Part shown: positions 9,076 to 18,831 of the stretch, piece after piece
How positions within the stretch are numbered: position 1 is the first letter of the stretch
Layout of the letters: each line of letters starts with the position of its first letter
Origin: Bdellovibrio bacteriovorus
Lineage (GTDB): Bacteria; Bdellovibrionota; Bdellovibrionia; Bdellovibrionales; Bdellovibrionaceae
Length of the DNA: 64,000 nt
NCBI RefSeq assembly: GCF_002208115.1
Contig: NZ_CP020946.1
Coordinates: forward strand, 3,100,001-3,164,000
Direction: 5' to 3'
Program-made: the position numbers and the translations under genes
Notes under the pieces: generated by a model
The model's database searches: none
What the model was told of the DNA's origin: nothing
What the model saw: only the letters and a program-made list of their open reading frames with translations

Positions 9076-12000
9076 TTACTTTGAGCAGAAATCCAGGGAA
9101 GCGTCCTTGGAACAAAGTGCTTTCTTCATCACGTCGACTTGATTCACGCGCGACTTAAGCGCTTTATTTTCTTCTTTCAGCGCATTGATTTCCTGCTCCT
9201 GCTGATTCACTTTTGCGTGCAACGCCTGAGAGTCCGTCTGCCACTGAGAATAGAACTCTTTGATCGCCTGAATGATCGGAGACACCAGATTCTGATAGGC
9301 CACGGATTTCATGCCTTTTGAATCTGTCTTGACGACTTCGGGGAAGACTTTTTCGACCTCTTGGGCAATCAGACCGATATCTCGTTTGTCTCCCCTGGAC
9401 GGATCAATCCAGTTATAAGTCACCCCGTTGATTTGCAGGATGGAATCCAAAGCATGATCGATGTTTGCGATATCACGTTTCAGCCGACGGTCAGACCCTT
9501 GAGTCAACGTCCCCGCCAAAGTCGCGGTCCCATCGGTTCTCAAGGTGAACAGACAAGTTCCAATACCGAAACACATGGCATTGGCACCCAGTGGAGCCCC
9601 CGTGGAAGAAGAGTACCATCGCCAAGCCTGCCCTCCAGCCGCGGTGCTTTGATTGGTGATGATCGAGTAGGGATCGCCGGAATTCACATGCAGGTGAGTC
9701 GATGGAACCGAAGTTCCCACCCCGACACGCCCTGTTTGATCGACCGTCATGCGAACCAGACCTTGAGTGGTCCCGTTGGCCACAGTCGTAAAGTTAATCT
9801 TATTTCCACGCGCAGTTGCTGACCAGTCTTCCGTTGCCAGCACCGTCATCGAGTCCGTTGAACCATTGCTGTTCACCCAGTTCGTGCCATCATAGGCCGC
9901 TGGAACCAAAGCCAGCAGGCCCATACCATTGGTCACCGCAGTTGGGGCCGCCTTTGTTCCTTTGGCTTTATAGGCGATAAACATCGGAACTTCCGTCGGA
10001 CCGTAATGGCGGGCCGCAAACCTTGCGCCGACATCAGCACCTTCAGCCTCAGCAATAATCCCGGCACGCTGGGGATGCAAGGCCCCGCTGTTACCTCCAC
10101 TATAAACGTGAAGATCCGTCTCTGGCGCAGATGTTCCGATACCCACATACCCCGTGCTTCCCAGGAACATATGGAAGGCGTTCCCTGCTCTGAAGGACAT
10201 CTGATCATTCGTGTGCGAATAAGAAATCCCCCCCGGATCACGACTGTCAGGATCAGAGAAATACAAAGCTGAAGCCGCCGTGTTCGGAGCCGTCACTTGC
10301 AACACGGTGTTCGAGTTCCCGATCACCGCCAGCTTGTCCACCGACACATAAGGTGCCGCCGTTCCACCGTCGGTCACAACCAGATCCGCCGTAGGACTTG
10401 TGGTCCCGATCCCGACGTTGCCCGGTTCAGTGATATGGAAGTTCGGAGAATAACCTTTATGCCCCAGACTTAAGCGTCTTTGCGCTGAATCACTCGAGTT
10501 GTAGTTGTACTCGATGCTTCCCGCCTGATAGTTGCTGTGCGCTTTACCGACAATGATATTTGTTTTACTGTAGGTGTCGCCAATGTTCGGAGCCAGCGCC
10601 GCAAAAGTGGTCAGACCCGAAATCGTGGAATTGGTGTTTTCAAAAACGGCCAACGGATTTGTTCCATCCGGCAGACTGCGGCTGATGTGCAGCAGTGTTG
10701 AAGGAGCTGCCGTACCAACACCCACATTTCCGGTTGTCAGCAACGTCATGCGAGCTGCACCCCCCGTTTCAAACTGGAGGTTTTGCGCATCGTTGGTACC
10801 CAGCACGGCTGTCGCCCCAAAAGAGTTCCCATTCTGAATAAAGGCATCCGTAATTCCGTAGCCGGCGGCCGTCGTGGGACTTGTCGCGGCCGTCACTCGT
10901 CCATAGATATCAACAGTCACTGAAGAATAAGTTCCGGCAGAAACTCCGCTGGTTGGCAAATCAGCAGCGGCCAGGGTTCTGAAGCTCGGAGCACCCGCTG
11001 CACCTGTTGGTGCCGCCCAGAATGTTTTTGCTGCCGGTGTGCCGAAATTCAATTTCGCAGAAGCAATTGTGCCCGAGATTCCGCTTTCGGTGATCGAAAT
11101 GCTTTGGCAAGTGAAGGTGTCGGTCAGAACAGACCAGTTCAAAGTTTTATCTGCACCACACCCCGCTGCCGGGAAAATAGTGTTGGCCGGAGTCACGGTT
11201 GAACGGATGTCGGCAAGGCTCAGGAAATTAGGCACATAGTTGGTTCCATCATAGCGCAACAACTGTCCGGCCGCAGTTGGAGCCGTTGCCGAAATGGATT
11301 TACCTCGCAGTTTTACCACATCCGGATTCGGATAAGTCCCGCCTAAGTCTCCACCGGCTGTCCCTGCTGGGGTGACTCCAGAAACCGTGACTTCGGTCAC
11401 CGAGGTCAGGCGGCCTTGAGCATCCACCACCACTTGCGGAACTTTGGTCGCAGTCCCATAAGTTCCGGCAGCTACGGTTGTGTTCGCCAGATTCAAAGTC
11501 ACATTGCCCGAACTGCCGCCACCACTTAAGCCGGTCCCGGCAGTGACGCCCGTGATAGTGCCGCCAGTACCGGTGGCGCTGATCGTGATCCCACCAGCCC
11601 CGTTAGTGATACTGACACCGGATCCCGCCTGAATATTGGCAGCTTGCGGAGCATCTCCCGTTTTTCCAATCAGAATCTGTCCATCGGTCAAAGCGGCGGC
11701 TTCAACAATTTTGCCCGCTGACGAAACCATCAGACGGTTGTTGTTCAAGGTCACACCACTTCCGGTGCCGCCTTCACTGACCGGCAGCACGCCGTTAATG
11801 CCTGCGGCTTTACCGGAAATATTCCCAGAGATCTTCGCTCCTGAAATAGAACCCGTGATCTGGGATTCCGTGATCGAAATACTGTAACAATCAAATTTGT
11901 TCGCCGGGGTCACAAACACCAGGGACTGTCCCGCCGTACAGGATGTCGGGAACATCGTCGCATCAATTTTGTTATTCAAAGATGTCGTCAATCCGGAAAT

Positions 12001-12840
12001 ATCAGCAGAGGTCAAGGTCGCCGGCACCCAGGTGCTGGAACCATTCATCTTCAAAACCTGGCCGGAGGTTGCAAGAGTCGCACTGACATCCTGTCCCCGG
12101 ATCTTTTCTGCGTTCAGAAAGCGCGCATCGTTCCCGGCAGCCAAAGTGCCTGCACCTGTTCCGACGTTGACAGAAATCACCGGGATGCTGGCGGTTCCGG
12201 ACTTCGCCAAATACGGCGCGGTGACGTTTACATCCGACACCATGCCAGCTCCACCGGCATCGTTTTGACAGACAAAATCAGCGCCATCATAGGTCAGATA
12301 CTGGCCGCTTGCACAAGTTGAAATGGAATTCTTAAGAACAAAATCCGTTGGCAGTTTGTCACCCAAAAGAGTCGCCGAGTGAGCATAGTTGGCAAAAGGA
12401 ACAGAGCGAATGATATTGTTGGGAGTGATCGCCTTCCAACCGCTGCCGTCATGAAACTGCACTCGTAAGACTCTGAGCGCATCCACAGCGGGAGTGTAAG
12501 TGGCACCACCATCACAGGTATGAGTGATGGAATTGTTAAATACATCCTGCAGGGAATAGCCGATGGTGGAAGGGTAAAGTTTTGTGCCTTCTCCAATAGG
12601 AATATCGAACACCCCTTTGGATCCCTGCATATTGATGGTGTTTCTTTGTTCTCGGTAAAGTACGCATGTGCCCGTTTCGTTGGTGAACTCAAAAGCAAAA
12701 CTGACGTTGTTGTACTCTAATGCAGTTCCATCACTGCGCAGGATTCGACCTTGATAGTTCAGGGTTTTAGGCGACGCAAAAAGGCTTTGAGATAACAAGA
12801 TGACCCAAAGAAATATTCCGAGACGTGCCGTATTTTCCAT
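9076..12840 (-). CDS. Mosaic adhesive trimer (MAT)-type fibre protein with S74 self-chaperone end
   Basis: The 1254-aa exported protein has a signal peptide (ending SLFA-SPK), an N-terminal globular domain (residues about 25-160), then a long low-complexity shaft rich in Gly, Ala, Ser and Thr. Its distal half carries four repeats of the tail-fibre motif GNVGIGTxxPxxxLHV. From residue 1116 (SDRRLKRD) comes a Peptidase_S74 intramolecular chaperone, then a coiled coil and a C-x8-C end. Family knowledge: S74 domains trimerise fibres and cleave themselves before the Ser of S-D-x-R-L-K. In Bdellovibrio, related 'mosaic adhesive trimer' proteins bind prey envelopes. A FliA-like box lies 6 nt before the ATG. 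Confidence 0.85.
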   Translation of the reverse strand: MENTARLGIFLWVILLSQSLFASPKTLNYQGRILRSDGTALEYNNVSFAFEFTNETGTCVLYREQRNTINMQGSKGVFDIPIGEGTKLYPSTIGYSLQDVFNNSITHTCDGGATYTPAVDALRVLRVQFHDGSGWKAITPNNIIRSVPFANYAHSATLLGDKLPTDFVLKNSISTCASGQYLTYDGADFVCQNDAGGAGMVSDVNVTAPYLAKSGTASIPVISVNVGTGAGTLAAGNDARFLNAEKIRGQDVSATLATSGQVLKMNGSSTWVPATLTSADISGLTTSLNNKIDATMFPTSCTAGQSLVFVTPANKFDCYSISITESQITGSISGAKISGNISGKAAGINGVLPVSEGGTGSGVTLNNNRLMVSSAGKIVEAAALTDGQILIGKTGDAPQAANIQAGSGVSITNGAGGITISATGTGGTITGVTAGTGLSGGGSSGNVTLNLANTTVAAGTYGTATKVPQVVVDAQGRLTSVTEVTVSGVTPAGTAGGDLGGTYPNPDVVKLRGKSISATAPTAAGQLLRYDGTNYVPNFLSLADIRSTVTPANTIFPAAGCGADKTLNWSVLTDTFTCQSISITESGISGTIASAKLNFGTPAAKTFWAAPTGAAGAPSFRTLAAADLPTSGVSAGTYSSVTVDIYGRVTAATSPTTAAGYGITDAFIQNGNSFGATAVLGTNDAQNLQFETGGAARMTLLTTGNVGVGTAAPSTLLHISRSLPDGTNPLAVFENTNSTISGLTTFAALAPNIGDTYSKTNIIVGKAHSNYQAGSIEYNYNSSDSAQRRLSLGHKGYSPNFHITEPGNVGIGTTSPTADLVVTDGGTAAPYVSVDKLAVIGNSNTVLQVTAPNTAASALYFSDPDSRDPGGISYSHTNDQMSFRAGNAFHMFLGSTGYVGIGTSAPETDLHVYSGGNSGALHPQRAGIIAEAEGADVGARFAARHYGPTEVPMFIAYKAKGTKAAPTAVTNGMGLLALVPAAYDGTNWVNSNGSTDSMTVLATEDWSATARGNKINFTTVANGTTQGLVRMTVDQTGRVGVGTSVPSTHLHVNSGDPYSIITNQSTAAGGQAWRWYSSSTGAPLGANAMCFGIGTCLFTLRTDGTATLAGTLTQGSDRRLKRDIANIDHALDSILQINGVTYNWIDPSRGDKRDIGLIAQEVEKVFPEVVKTDSKGMKSVAYQNLVSPIIQAIKEFYSQWQTDSQALHAKVNQQEQEINALKEENKALKSRVNQVDVMKKALCSKDASLDFCSK

Positions 12841-12846
12841 ACTTTC

Positions 12847-12873
12847 TTATCGGCAGTTATGTCTCGGAACGAA
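12847..12873 (-). promoter_or_regulatory. FliA-like promoter box directly upstream of the first fibre gene
   Basis: Read on the minus strand, 12854-12847 is GCCGATAA, a perfect match to the sigma28 -10 consensus. Six nt separate it from the ATG at 12840. The -35 (12873-12866) is poor, so the call rests on the -10 box and on its repetition before other genes in the window. Confidence 0.5.
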
Positions 12874-12958
12874 AGCCCCAACACTTGGGAATTACTCATA
12901 TTTCGAACGTTTTGCGGTTGTTTTCCCAGATGTAAGTCTCAGAATAAGACCCTCGGCC

Positions 12959-15900
12959 CTATTTACAGATCGGAGCCTGAGGATCCTTCGCACACAGATA
13001 GGATTTGATTTCCTGATTTTCGTTTTTCAGGTTCTGATTTTCCTTCTCAAGCTGATCCATACGGTCGCTGACGCCAACGAGTTTCAGATAAAGTTCCTGC
13101 AAGGCCTTCACCACCGGAGCCAGCAACTCTGAATAGTTCACTCCATAATAGTCAGACTCCAACTCATGATGGATCAGACCCACCGGAGCATCACTCGCTG
13201 TGGATCGTTTCACTTCAGATTCCAGCTCCTGCGCCATGAAACCCCAATGAGTCTTGGCTTTCGCTTTGTCGCGGTCTGATTTCCATTTGTAGGACTTCGG
13301 CTGCAAAGACAGGATGAAATCCAGGCCCTGCGAAAGGTCCTGCACTTCGGTCTTCAAACGCTGATCTGAAGTCTGGATGGTTCCGTTCACCGCATAAACG
13401 GCCTTCCAGCGATACGTGGTGGTACCCAGATCAAAGGCGTTGTCCGTGCGAGGTCGCAGCAGACTACCCACCTGAACGCCCCCGGTAAAATCACCCTGAT
13501 AGTTCAGATGCAAAGTCGCCCCCGTGTCTTTCACCAGCGCGCGAGAGCTGCCGGTGTTTCCACGATCCACCTGATTGTTGGTTCCCAGAACAAAATCAAA
13601 TCCGCCATTGATCACTGTGGTGCCGCGCAGGGAACCCGCCACATCCAACGGGTAAGCCGGAGATATCGTTGCGATCCCGACATTCCCGGAGCTGGTGATG
13701 CGCATTTTTTCGGACATCGCCAAACCGGAACCTTTGTAGGCAAACCGCAAACTGTCCTGGATGTCGTCACCAAAATAAATCGTGGCATCCCCGTCGTTGA
13801 TGGTCCCACTGTCCTCGTCGCGGTCCCAAATCGTGATCCCGGCAATGTCATTGGCCGCGCCCAGAACAGAAATTCCCAGACCCGTATTGTCCGTGCCCCC
13901 CAGATAAGCGTCCGCGACCGAGAATTTGGAAATTGGAGAGGTCGATCCAACCCCGACACTTCCAGTGGCAGTGACAGTCATACGGGGTATATCACTGGTC
14001 ACCAAGTGCAACGGATGCGCACTGCCCGTCCCGACACCGAAGTTTGCCGCGGGATTGGTCGTGTAAGTACGAAGCATCACAGAATCCGCTTTGGGAATAG
14101 TGCCGCCCCCCCAGTTCCCAGTCACTCCCGTACCATAACTGATCAGCTGCGCTCCGTTGCCGTCAGACTCCAGATCCACAGCGGCCATGGCCAGATCCGC
14201 GGTGCTTGTATTTTTAATTAACAAGGCTGTGTCAGCGCCTTGATCCTTTTGCAGGTGCAATATTTTTGTTGGGGTCGCGACACCAATTCCCACATTCCCG
14301 TCAGAATTCACACGCATGTGTGGAGTCGTGCTTCCGTTGGCAGCAAAGTCAATAGGTGCCACGGTGTTGGTAGTCAAAAGCAAACCATTGGTAGCGGAAC
14401 TGTTTGAAGCTAAAACCAAACGGTCCTGATATTGCGCCGAAGTGTGATCATTCGGATATACGGACAGCTGCCCGCTAACACCCGTTCCGACCAATTGCAC
14501 GGTTGCCTGCGCCGAGGTGTTCCCGGCAGCCATGTTGTTTTCCACACGCAATTCGGTCGTGGCGTTCTGAGCTTTCAGAACATGCACCGTGCTTGCAGGA
14601 CTGACAGTCCCTATCCCCACCGAAGAGTCGGACTTGAAAATAAACTGACCCGAACCACTCGTGGAAAAGTCTGCAAAGACCAAAGAACCAGCGCCCCCAG
14701 CACTGCCTGACCCCGTCGAAACCAAATTCCAGGTCTTGCCTCCAGCACTTGACGACGCCAATGCCAGACGCGAACCGCCGGTATCACTGGAGGTGAAGCG
14801 CCCCATGTTGATGGTGGAACCGCTCACATCCAAAACATGGACGGGAGTCATGCCGATCCCCACGTTTCCGGCAGAGCTCACCGTCATGCGAGTTGTACCA
14901 TTGGTTTCAAATCCCAGGCTATTGGCGTCGTTGGTACCCAAAACAGCCGTTGCTCCAAAGCTGTTGCCACCTTGTTTGAAATAGGAACTGTCGTATGCCC
15001 CCGCCGGAAGATCCGTGGAAGCCAAAGCTCTGAATACAGGAGCCCCGGTCGCCCCTGCCGGTGCCGCAAAGAAAGTACCGGCCGACTGGGAACCAAAGTC
15101 CACTTTTGCTGCCGCAATCGTTCCGGAGATATTTGATTCCGTGATCGAAATCGACTGACAGGTGAAAGAATCCGTCAGCGAAGACCAAGTCAAAGTTTGC
15201 GCGGCCGTACAAGCGGTGGAAGGAAAGATGGTATTGGCCGGAGTCACCGTCGAACGAATGTCCGCCAGACTTAGGAAATTGGGAACATACCCGGTGCCAT
15301 CATAGCGCAGCACTTGCCCAGCCGCAGTCGGCGCTGTCGCGGAAATAGTTTTGCCACGTAGTTTTACAACATCCGGGTTGGGATAAGTTCCCCCCAGATC
15401 GCCCCCCGCAGTACCCGCCGGAGCCACACCGGAAATAGTCACTTCTGACACCGAGGTCAGACGCCCTTGAGCATCCACTGCCAACTGCGGAACTTTCGTC
15501 GCCGTTCCATAGGTGCCCGCGCCCACGCCGGTGTTGGCCAGATTCAAAGTCACTCCACCTGAGTTGCCACCGCCAGAAAGTCCGGTGCCCGCCGTGACAC
15601 TTGTGATTGTGCCCCCAGCACCCGTCGCACTGATTGTGATCCCGCCAGGATTATTGGCGATCGTCACACCCGAACCCGCCACCAGATTGGCCACTTGAGG
15701 GGCATCTCCGGTCTTACCGATTAACAGTTGACCGTCAGTCATCACTGGAGCTTCCACAATTTTACCCGCACTTGAAATCATGATGCGGTTGTCGTTCAAT
15801 GCCGTGCTGCTGTTGGTTCCCCCTTGCGCCACCGGCAGAGTCGCGGTCAGACCGCTGGCCTTGCCACTGATATCGCCGGAAATCTTTGAACCGGCAATCG

Positions 15901-16894
15901 TGCCCGTGATCTGGGCCTCGGTGATGGAAATGCTATAACAATCAAACTTGTTTGCCGGAGTTACAAACACCAGTGATTGTCCCGCCGTACAGGACGCCGG
16001 GAACATTGTCGCATCGATTTTATTGTTCAAAGCAGCACTCAAGCCGGAAACATCACCTGTGCCCAACGTCGAAGGCACCCAGGTGTTGGCCCCATCCAAC
16101 TTCAAAACCTGCCCCGTCGTCGGCGCCGTTGCACTGACATCCAGCCCGCGGATCTTTTCAGCATTCAAAAAACGGGCATCATTGCCAGCCGCGACAGTGC
16201 CCGCCGCCGTGCCCACGTTCAAGGAAATCACCGGGATGCTGGCTGTACCGCCCTTGACCAGTGGCGCGCTGACATTCACGTCAGAAACCATCCCGGCCCC
16301 ACCCGCATCGTTCTGACAGACAAAGGCGGTCCCGTTGAAAGTCAGATACTGACCGGCAGCACAGGTGCTGACGGAGGACTTCAAGACAAAGTCAGTTTCA
16401 CTTTTGTCGCCCAGTTTGGCGGCGGAATATGCGTAGTTGGCAAAAGGAACAGAGCGAATGGTGTTATTCGGTGTGATGGCCTTCCAACCCACACCATCAT
16501 GGAATTGCACGCGCAAAATACGCACTTCATCCAGAGAAGGAGTGTACTTGGCGCCGCCGTCACAATCATGTTCGATGGAGTTATTAAATACGTCGCGCAA
16601 ACTGTAACCGGGAGTGCTTGGATACAACTTGGTGCCTTCACCGATCGGAATATCAAAGACCCCTTTGGATCCCTGCATGTTGACGGCATTTCGTTGCTCA
16701 CGATAGAAAATGCAGGAACCGCTGACGTTAGTGACTTCAAAGGCGAAACTGACATTATTGAACTCCAGCGGAGTTCCATCTGTTTTTAGAATACGTCCCT
16801 GATAATTCAGGGTGGTTGGAGATGCGACGGCCTGCAGCCCAAATAAGAACAACCACAAAAACATCCCACTACGTACCCTCTTGCGTGTTTTCAT
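12959..16894 (-). CDS. Second MAT-type fibre protein with S74 self-chaperone end
   Basis: This 1311-aa paralogue of the neighbouring fibre is near-identical in order and very similar in sequence through about the first 700 residues (signal peptide, N-terminal globular domain, Gly/Thr-rich shaft, GNSFGATAVLGTNDA). It then diverges. The distal part has five GNVGIG-type repeats interleaved with different modules, and the end is a different S74 chaperone starting at residue 1176 (SDQRLKTE), with coiled coil and a closing CAKDPQAPIC. The pattern is a shared stalk with an exchanged tip. The Ser/Lys pair needed for self-cleavage is present. A GCCGAAAA box ends 7 nt before the ATG and there is no good ribosome site. 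Confidence 0.85.
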   Translation of the reverse strand: MKTRKRVRSGMFLWLFLFGLQAVASPTTLNYQGRILKTDGTPLEFNNVSFAFEVTNVSGSCIFYREQRNAVNMQGSKGVFDIPIGEGTKLYPSTPGYSLRDVFNNSIEHDCDGGAKYTPSLDEVRILRVQFHDGVGWKAITPNNTIRSVPFANYAYSAAKLGDKSETDFVLKSSVSTCAAGQYLTFNGTAFVCQNDAGGAGMVSDVNVSAPLVKGGTASIPVISLNVGTAAGTVAAGNDARFLNAEKIRGLDVSATAPTTGQVLKLDGANTWVPSTLGTGDVSGLSAALNNKIDATMFPASCTAGQSLVFVTPANKFDCYSISITEAQITGTIAGSKISGDISGKASGLTATLPVAQGGTNSSTALNDNRIMISSAGKIVEAPVMTDGQLLIGKTGDAPQVANLVAGSGVTIANNPGGITISATGAGGTITSVTAGTGLSGGGNSGGVTLNLANTGVGAGTYGTATKVPQLAVDAQGRLTSVSEVTISGVAPAGTAGGDLGGTYPNPDVVKLRGKTISATAPTAAGQVLRYDGTGYVPNFLSLADIRSTVTPANTIFPSTACTAAQTLTWSSLTDSFTCQSISITESNISGTIAAAKVDFGSQSAGTFFAAPAGATGAPVFRALASTDLPAGAYDSSYFKQGGNSFGATAVLGTNDANSLGFETNGTTRMTVSSAGNVGIGMTPVHVLDVSGSTINMGRFTSSDTGGSRLALASSSAGGKTWNLVSTGSGSAGGAGSLVFADFSTSGSGQFIFKSDSSVGIGTVSPASTVHVLKAQNATTELRVENNMAAGNTSAQATVQLVGTGVSGQLSVYPNDHTSAQYQDRLVLASNSSATNGLLLTTNTVAPIDFAANGSTTPHMRVNSDGNVGIGVATPTKILHLQKDQGADTALLIKNTSTADLAMAAVDLESDGNGAQLISYGTGVTGNWGGGTIPKADSVMLRTYTTNPAANFGVGTGSAHPLHLVTSDIPRMTVTATGSVGVGSTSPISKFSVADAYLGGTDNTGLGISVLGAANDIAGITIWDRDEDSGTINDGDATIYFGDDIQDSLRFAYKGSGLAMSEKMRITSSGNVGIATISPAYPLDVAGSLRGTTVINGGFDFVLGTNNQVDRGNTGSSRALVKDTGATLHLNYQGDFTGGVQVGSLLRPRTDNAFDLGTTTYRWKAVYAVNGTIQTSDQRLKTEVQDLSQGLDFILSLQPKSYKWKSDRDKAKAKTHWGFMAQELESEVKRSTASDAPVGLIHHELESDYYGVNYSELLAPVVKALQELYLKLVGVSDRMDQLEKENQNLKNENQEIKSYLCAKDPQAPICK

Positions 16895-16901
16895 AGGATA
16901 C

Positions 16902-16929
16902 TTTTCGGCATTATTTTTACGAGGCCTTA
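16902..16929 (-). promoter_or_regulatory. FliA-like promoter upstream of the second fibre gene
   Basis: On the minus strand GCCGAAAA (16909-16902, 7 of 8 to the sigma28 -10) is preceded, after 12 nt, by TAAGGCCT (5 of 8 to TAAAGTTT). Seven nt separate the box from the ATG at 16894. Confidence 0.5.
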
Positions 16930-17037
16930 ACAGAGTTACGTGACGGTAATTCTAGTTTTCAAAGAGATGTTCCGCGAACCCTCTGAAAATGCGCACGAGT
17001 GTTTCAATCCAAGACACTTCTAGACTTATGTAGGGAA

Positions 17038-17071
17038 TAAAAAAAGCCCCCGGCATTTCTGCGGGGGCTTA
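17038..17071 (-). terminator. Terminator of the 528-aa lipoprotein gene
   Basis: The stem AAGCCCCCG/C(A)GGGGGCTT lies around 17044-17070, with a run of T on the minus strand. This fits termination just downstream of the stop at 17100. Confidence 0.75.
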
Positions 17072-17099
17072 TCAGGAATTCTCCTATTGATCTTGCAAT

Positions 17100-18686
17100 C
17101 TACTGTTTTACCAGCTTCAGGGTCATGCTGCGTTCTTCATCAGCATTTTTAGAGAAGTGCTCGTTAGTCGCACACTCTGCCGGATTTGAAAGATCCGCAA
17201 CAAAGTTGTTCTCAACTGTCACGGACGCTGTTGTCGCACTGATTTGGGTCATCGTCATCTTGTCGATGTAAGTACCACCACAAGTGATTGTGCCGGTGCG
17301 GTCCGCATTCGGGAAGGTCGAGTTGAAGTGATGATTTTCCATCACAGTGCCCACGTTGCCGATGATGAACAATTCACCCAGCATGAATTGATCCTGGGCT
17401 TTTTCCATCTGGAACAGAACCTTGCCGGAACCCGTGTCACGGCATCCGTCGAAGGACGTATCAGAACAAGTGCCTGTAGAGAAAACACCGGCCTGATTGC
17501 CGTTGCCATTGTTGTAGTCTTTATCAGAAGACAGTTCGTTGTTGTTTTCCCAGAAGACTCTGTAGCGTTTTTTGCAAGTTGCAGCACCCCAGTCGAAGTC
17601 TGGATTGTCGCCGCCGTTGCTCAATGCGCCCATCACACAATAAAGTTTGCAGGCGTCTTCGCTCATGCCCCAGCCACCGCCAGAGAAGTCAACTTCGCTG
17701 CAAAGTGTGGTACCGGAAACGATCGCACCGCCGCCCGTTTTTGTGGTTTTACCGCAAACAGCAGTCATGGTGTTGGTATGATCAGGATGCATTCGGGCCT
17801 TGGCCTTCGTCGTCAGTGTGCCAAGTTTCGTGGTGTCACTGATATCCATGGACACACCGCCGGTCATTGCACCAGCCCAGCCGCCTGTCGCTGTCCAGCC
17901 GCCATCAAGAGTGATGCCCTCTTTATCACCGCACGCCGTGCGAGCCGCGGCATCTTTCCAAACAGAAAGGCCCGTTTTAGTGGCACCTGCTTTGGTCGCC
18001 TGCAACTGCTTCAGATAAACCGATGTTGGAATGTCTTCGGCGCTCTGGGCCCCGTTACAGCTTGTCACCGGAATACCGTTTTGATTCAAAGATGTTTCAC
18101 AAGCACCGGTGATGCTCCAGGTCCCCGTAGGATCGGCCCAAACAACGGACGGAGCCACAGAAGAGTTCTGCGTGATATTTGCCACCGGCACAGACACCTT
18201 GGCATCTGAGATGGACAAATCCGTCGGAAGTTGAATGGTCGTCGCACCTTGATTGACGGCAAGGCCGGAACCACCGGTCGCACCCGTCATCCCGGCTTCT
18301 TCCGCAGTGAACTCGAAGTCAGCAACACGCTTGCCTGATTTAACAATCATACAGCCAATCGGCTGACCCGCACCGCCCGTGATGGACAAAGAGAAAGTTC
18401 CATCATCAGAAAGAGCACTGTGCCCCGCCGTAAAAGGTTCCACCATCATCGCGCAGATCACGGTGTAATCCGAAGCCGCAAAGGTCGTCAGATCACCGGC
18501 TTTTGCCATCGGCTTTTGCATAGACTGCAAGCTGACGCCTGAAAAACCACCGCTGATCACCAATGCAGAGTCTTCCGAAGGACTGCTAGATCCCCCGCCA
18601 CTGCAAGCTGAAATTAAAAGTGCTGTCCCTGTCACTGCCGTCACCATTCCGGCGACCATTTTCACTCGAGAATTTTTGGAAAACAT
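17100..18686 (-). CDS. Large lipoprotein of unknown function
   Basis: The 528-aa protein has a lipoprotein signal (lipobox ISAC, Cys28) followed by a Gly/Ser linker (SGGGSSS). The mature part is acidic, rich in Thr, Gly and Ser, with many paired cysteines that suggest disulfide-bonded beta domains at the cell surface or outer membrane. I recognise no catalytic motif. It stands alone, with about 145 bp to the upstream EpmA-like gene and its own terminator. Location next to the fibre genes may be coincidence. Confidence 0.75.
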   Translation of the reverse strand: MFSKNSRVKMVAGMVTAVTGTALLISACSGGGSSSPSEDSALVISGGFSGVSLQSMQKPMAKAGDLTTFAASDYTVICAMMVEPFTAGHSALSDDGTFSLSITGGAGQPIGCMIVKSGKRVADFEFTAEEAGMTGATGGSGLAVNQGATTIQLPTDLSISDAKVSVPVANITQNSSVAPSVVWADPTGTWSITGACETSLNQNGIPVTSCNGAQSAEDIPTSVYLKQLQATKAGATKTGLSVWKDAAARTACGDKEGITLDGGWTATGGWAGAMTGGVSMDISDTTKLGTLTTKAKARMHPDHTNTMTAVCGKTTKTGGGAIVSGTTLCSEVDFSGGGWGMSEDACKLYCVMGALSNGGDNPDFDWGAATCKKRYRVFWENNNELSSDKDYNNGNGNQAGVFSTGTCSDTSFDGCRDTGSGKVLFQMEKAQDQFMLGELFIIGNVGTVMENHHFNSTFPNADRTGTITCGGTYIDKMTMTQISATTASVTVENNFVADLSNPAECATNEHFSKNADEERSMTLKLVKQ

Positions 18687-18831
18687 TCTCTGTCCTTTCC
18701 TTCGTATTGAGTTTTCTGTTGGAAGTTAATCCACATTAATCGCTCTGAAAGACTGACAAAGAACAGTAAAGATGGGCAGTCCTTTGGGGTCCGAACTAGA
18801 CTGAGCTTAATTAGAAATAATAAAACTGAAC

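Noticed and set aside
9933-14221. Long open frames on the opposite strand or other frames inside the fibre genes
   Set aside because: They follow the repetitive, GC-rich coding of the fibres, have no ribosome site and no recognisable domain.
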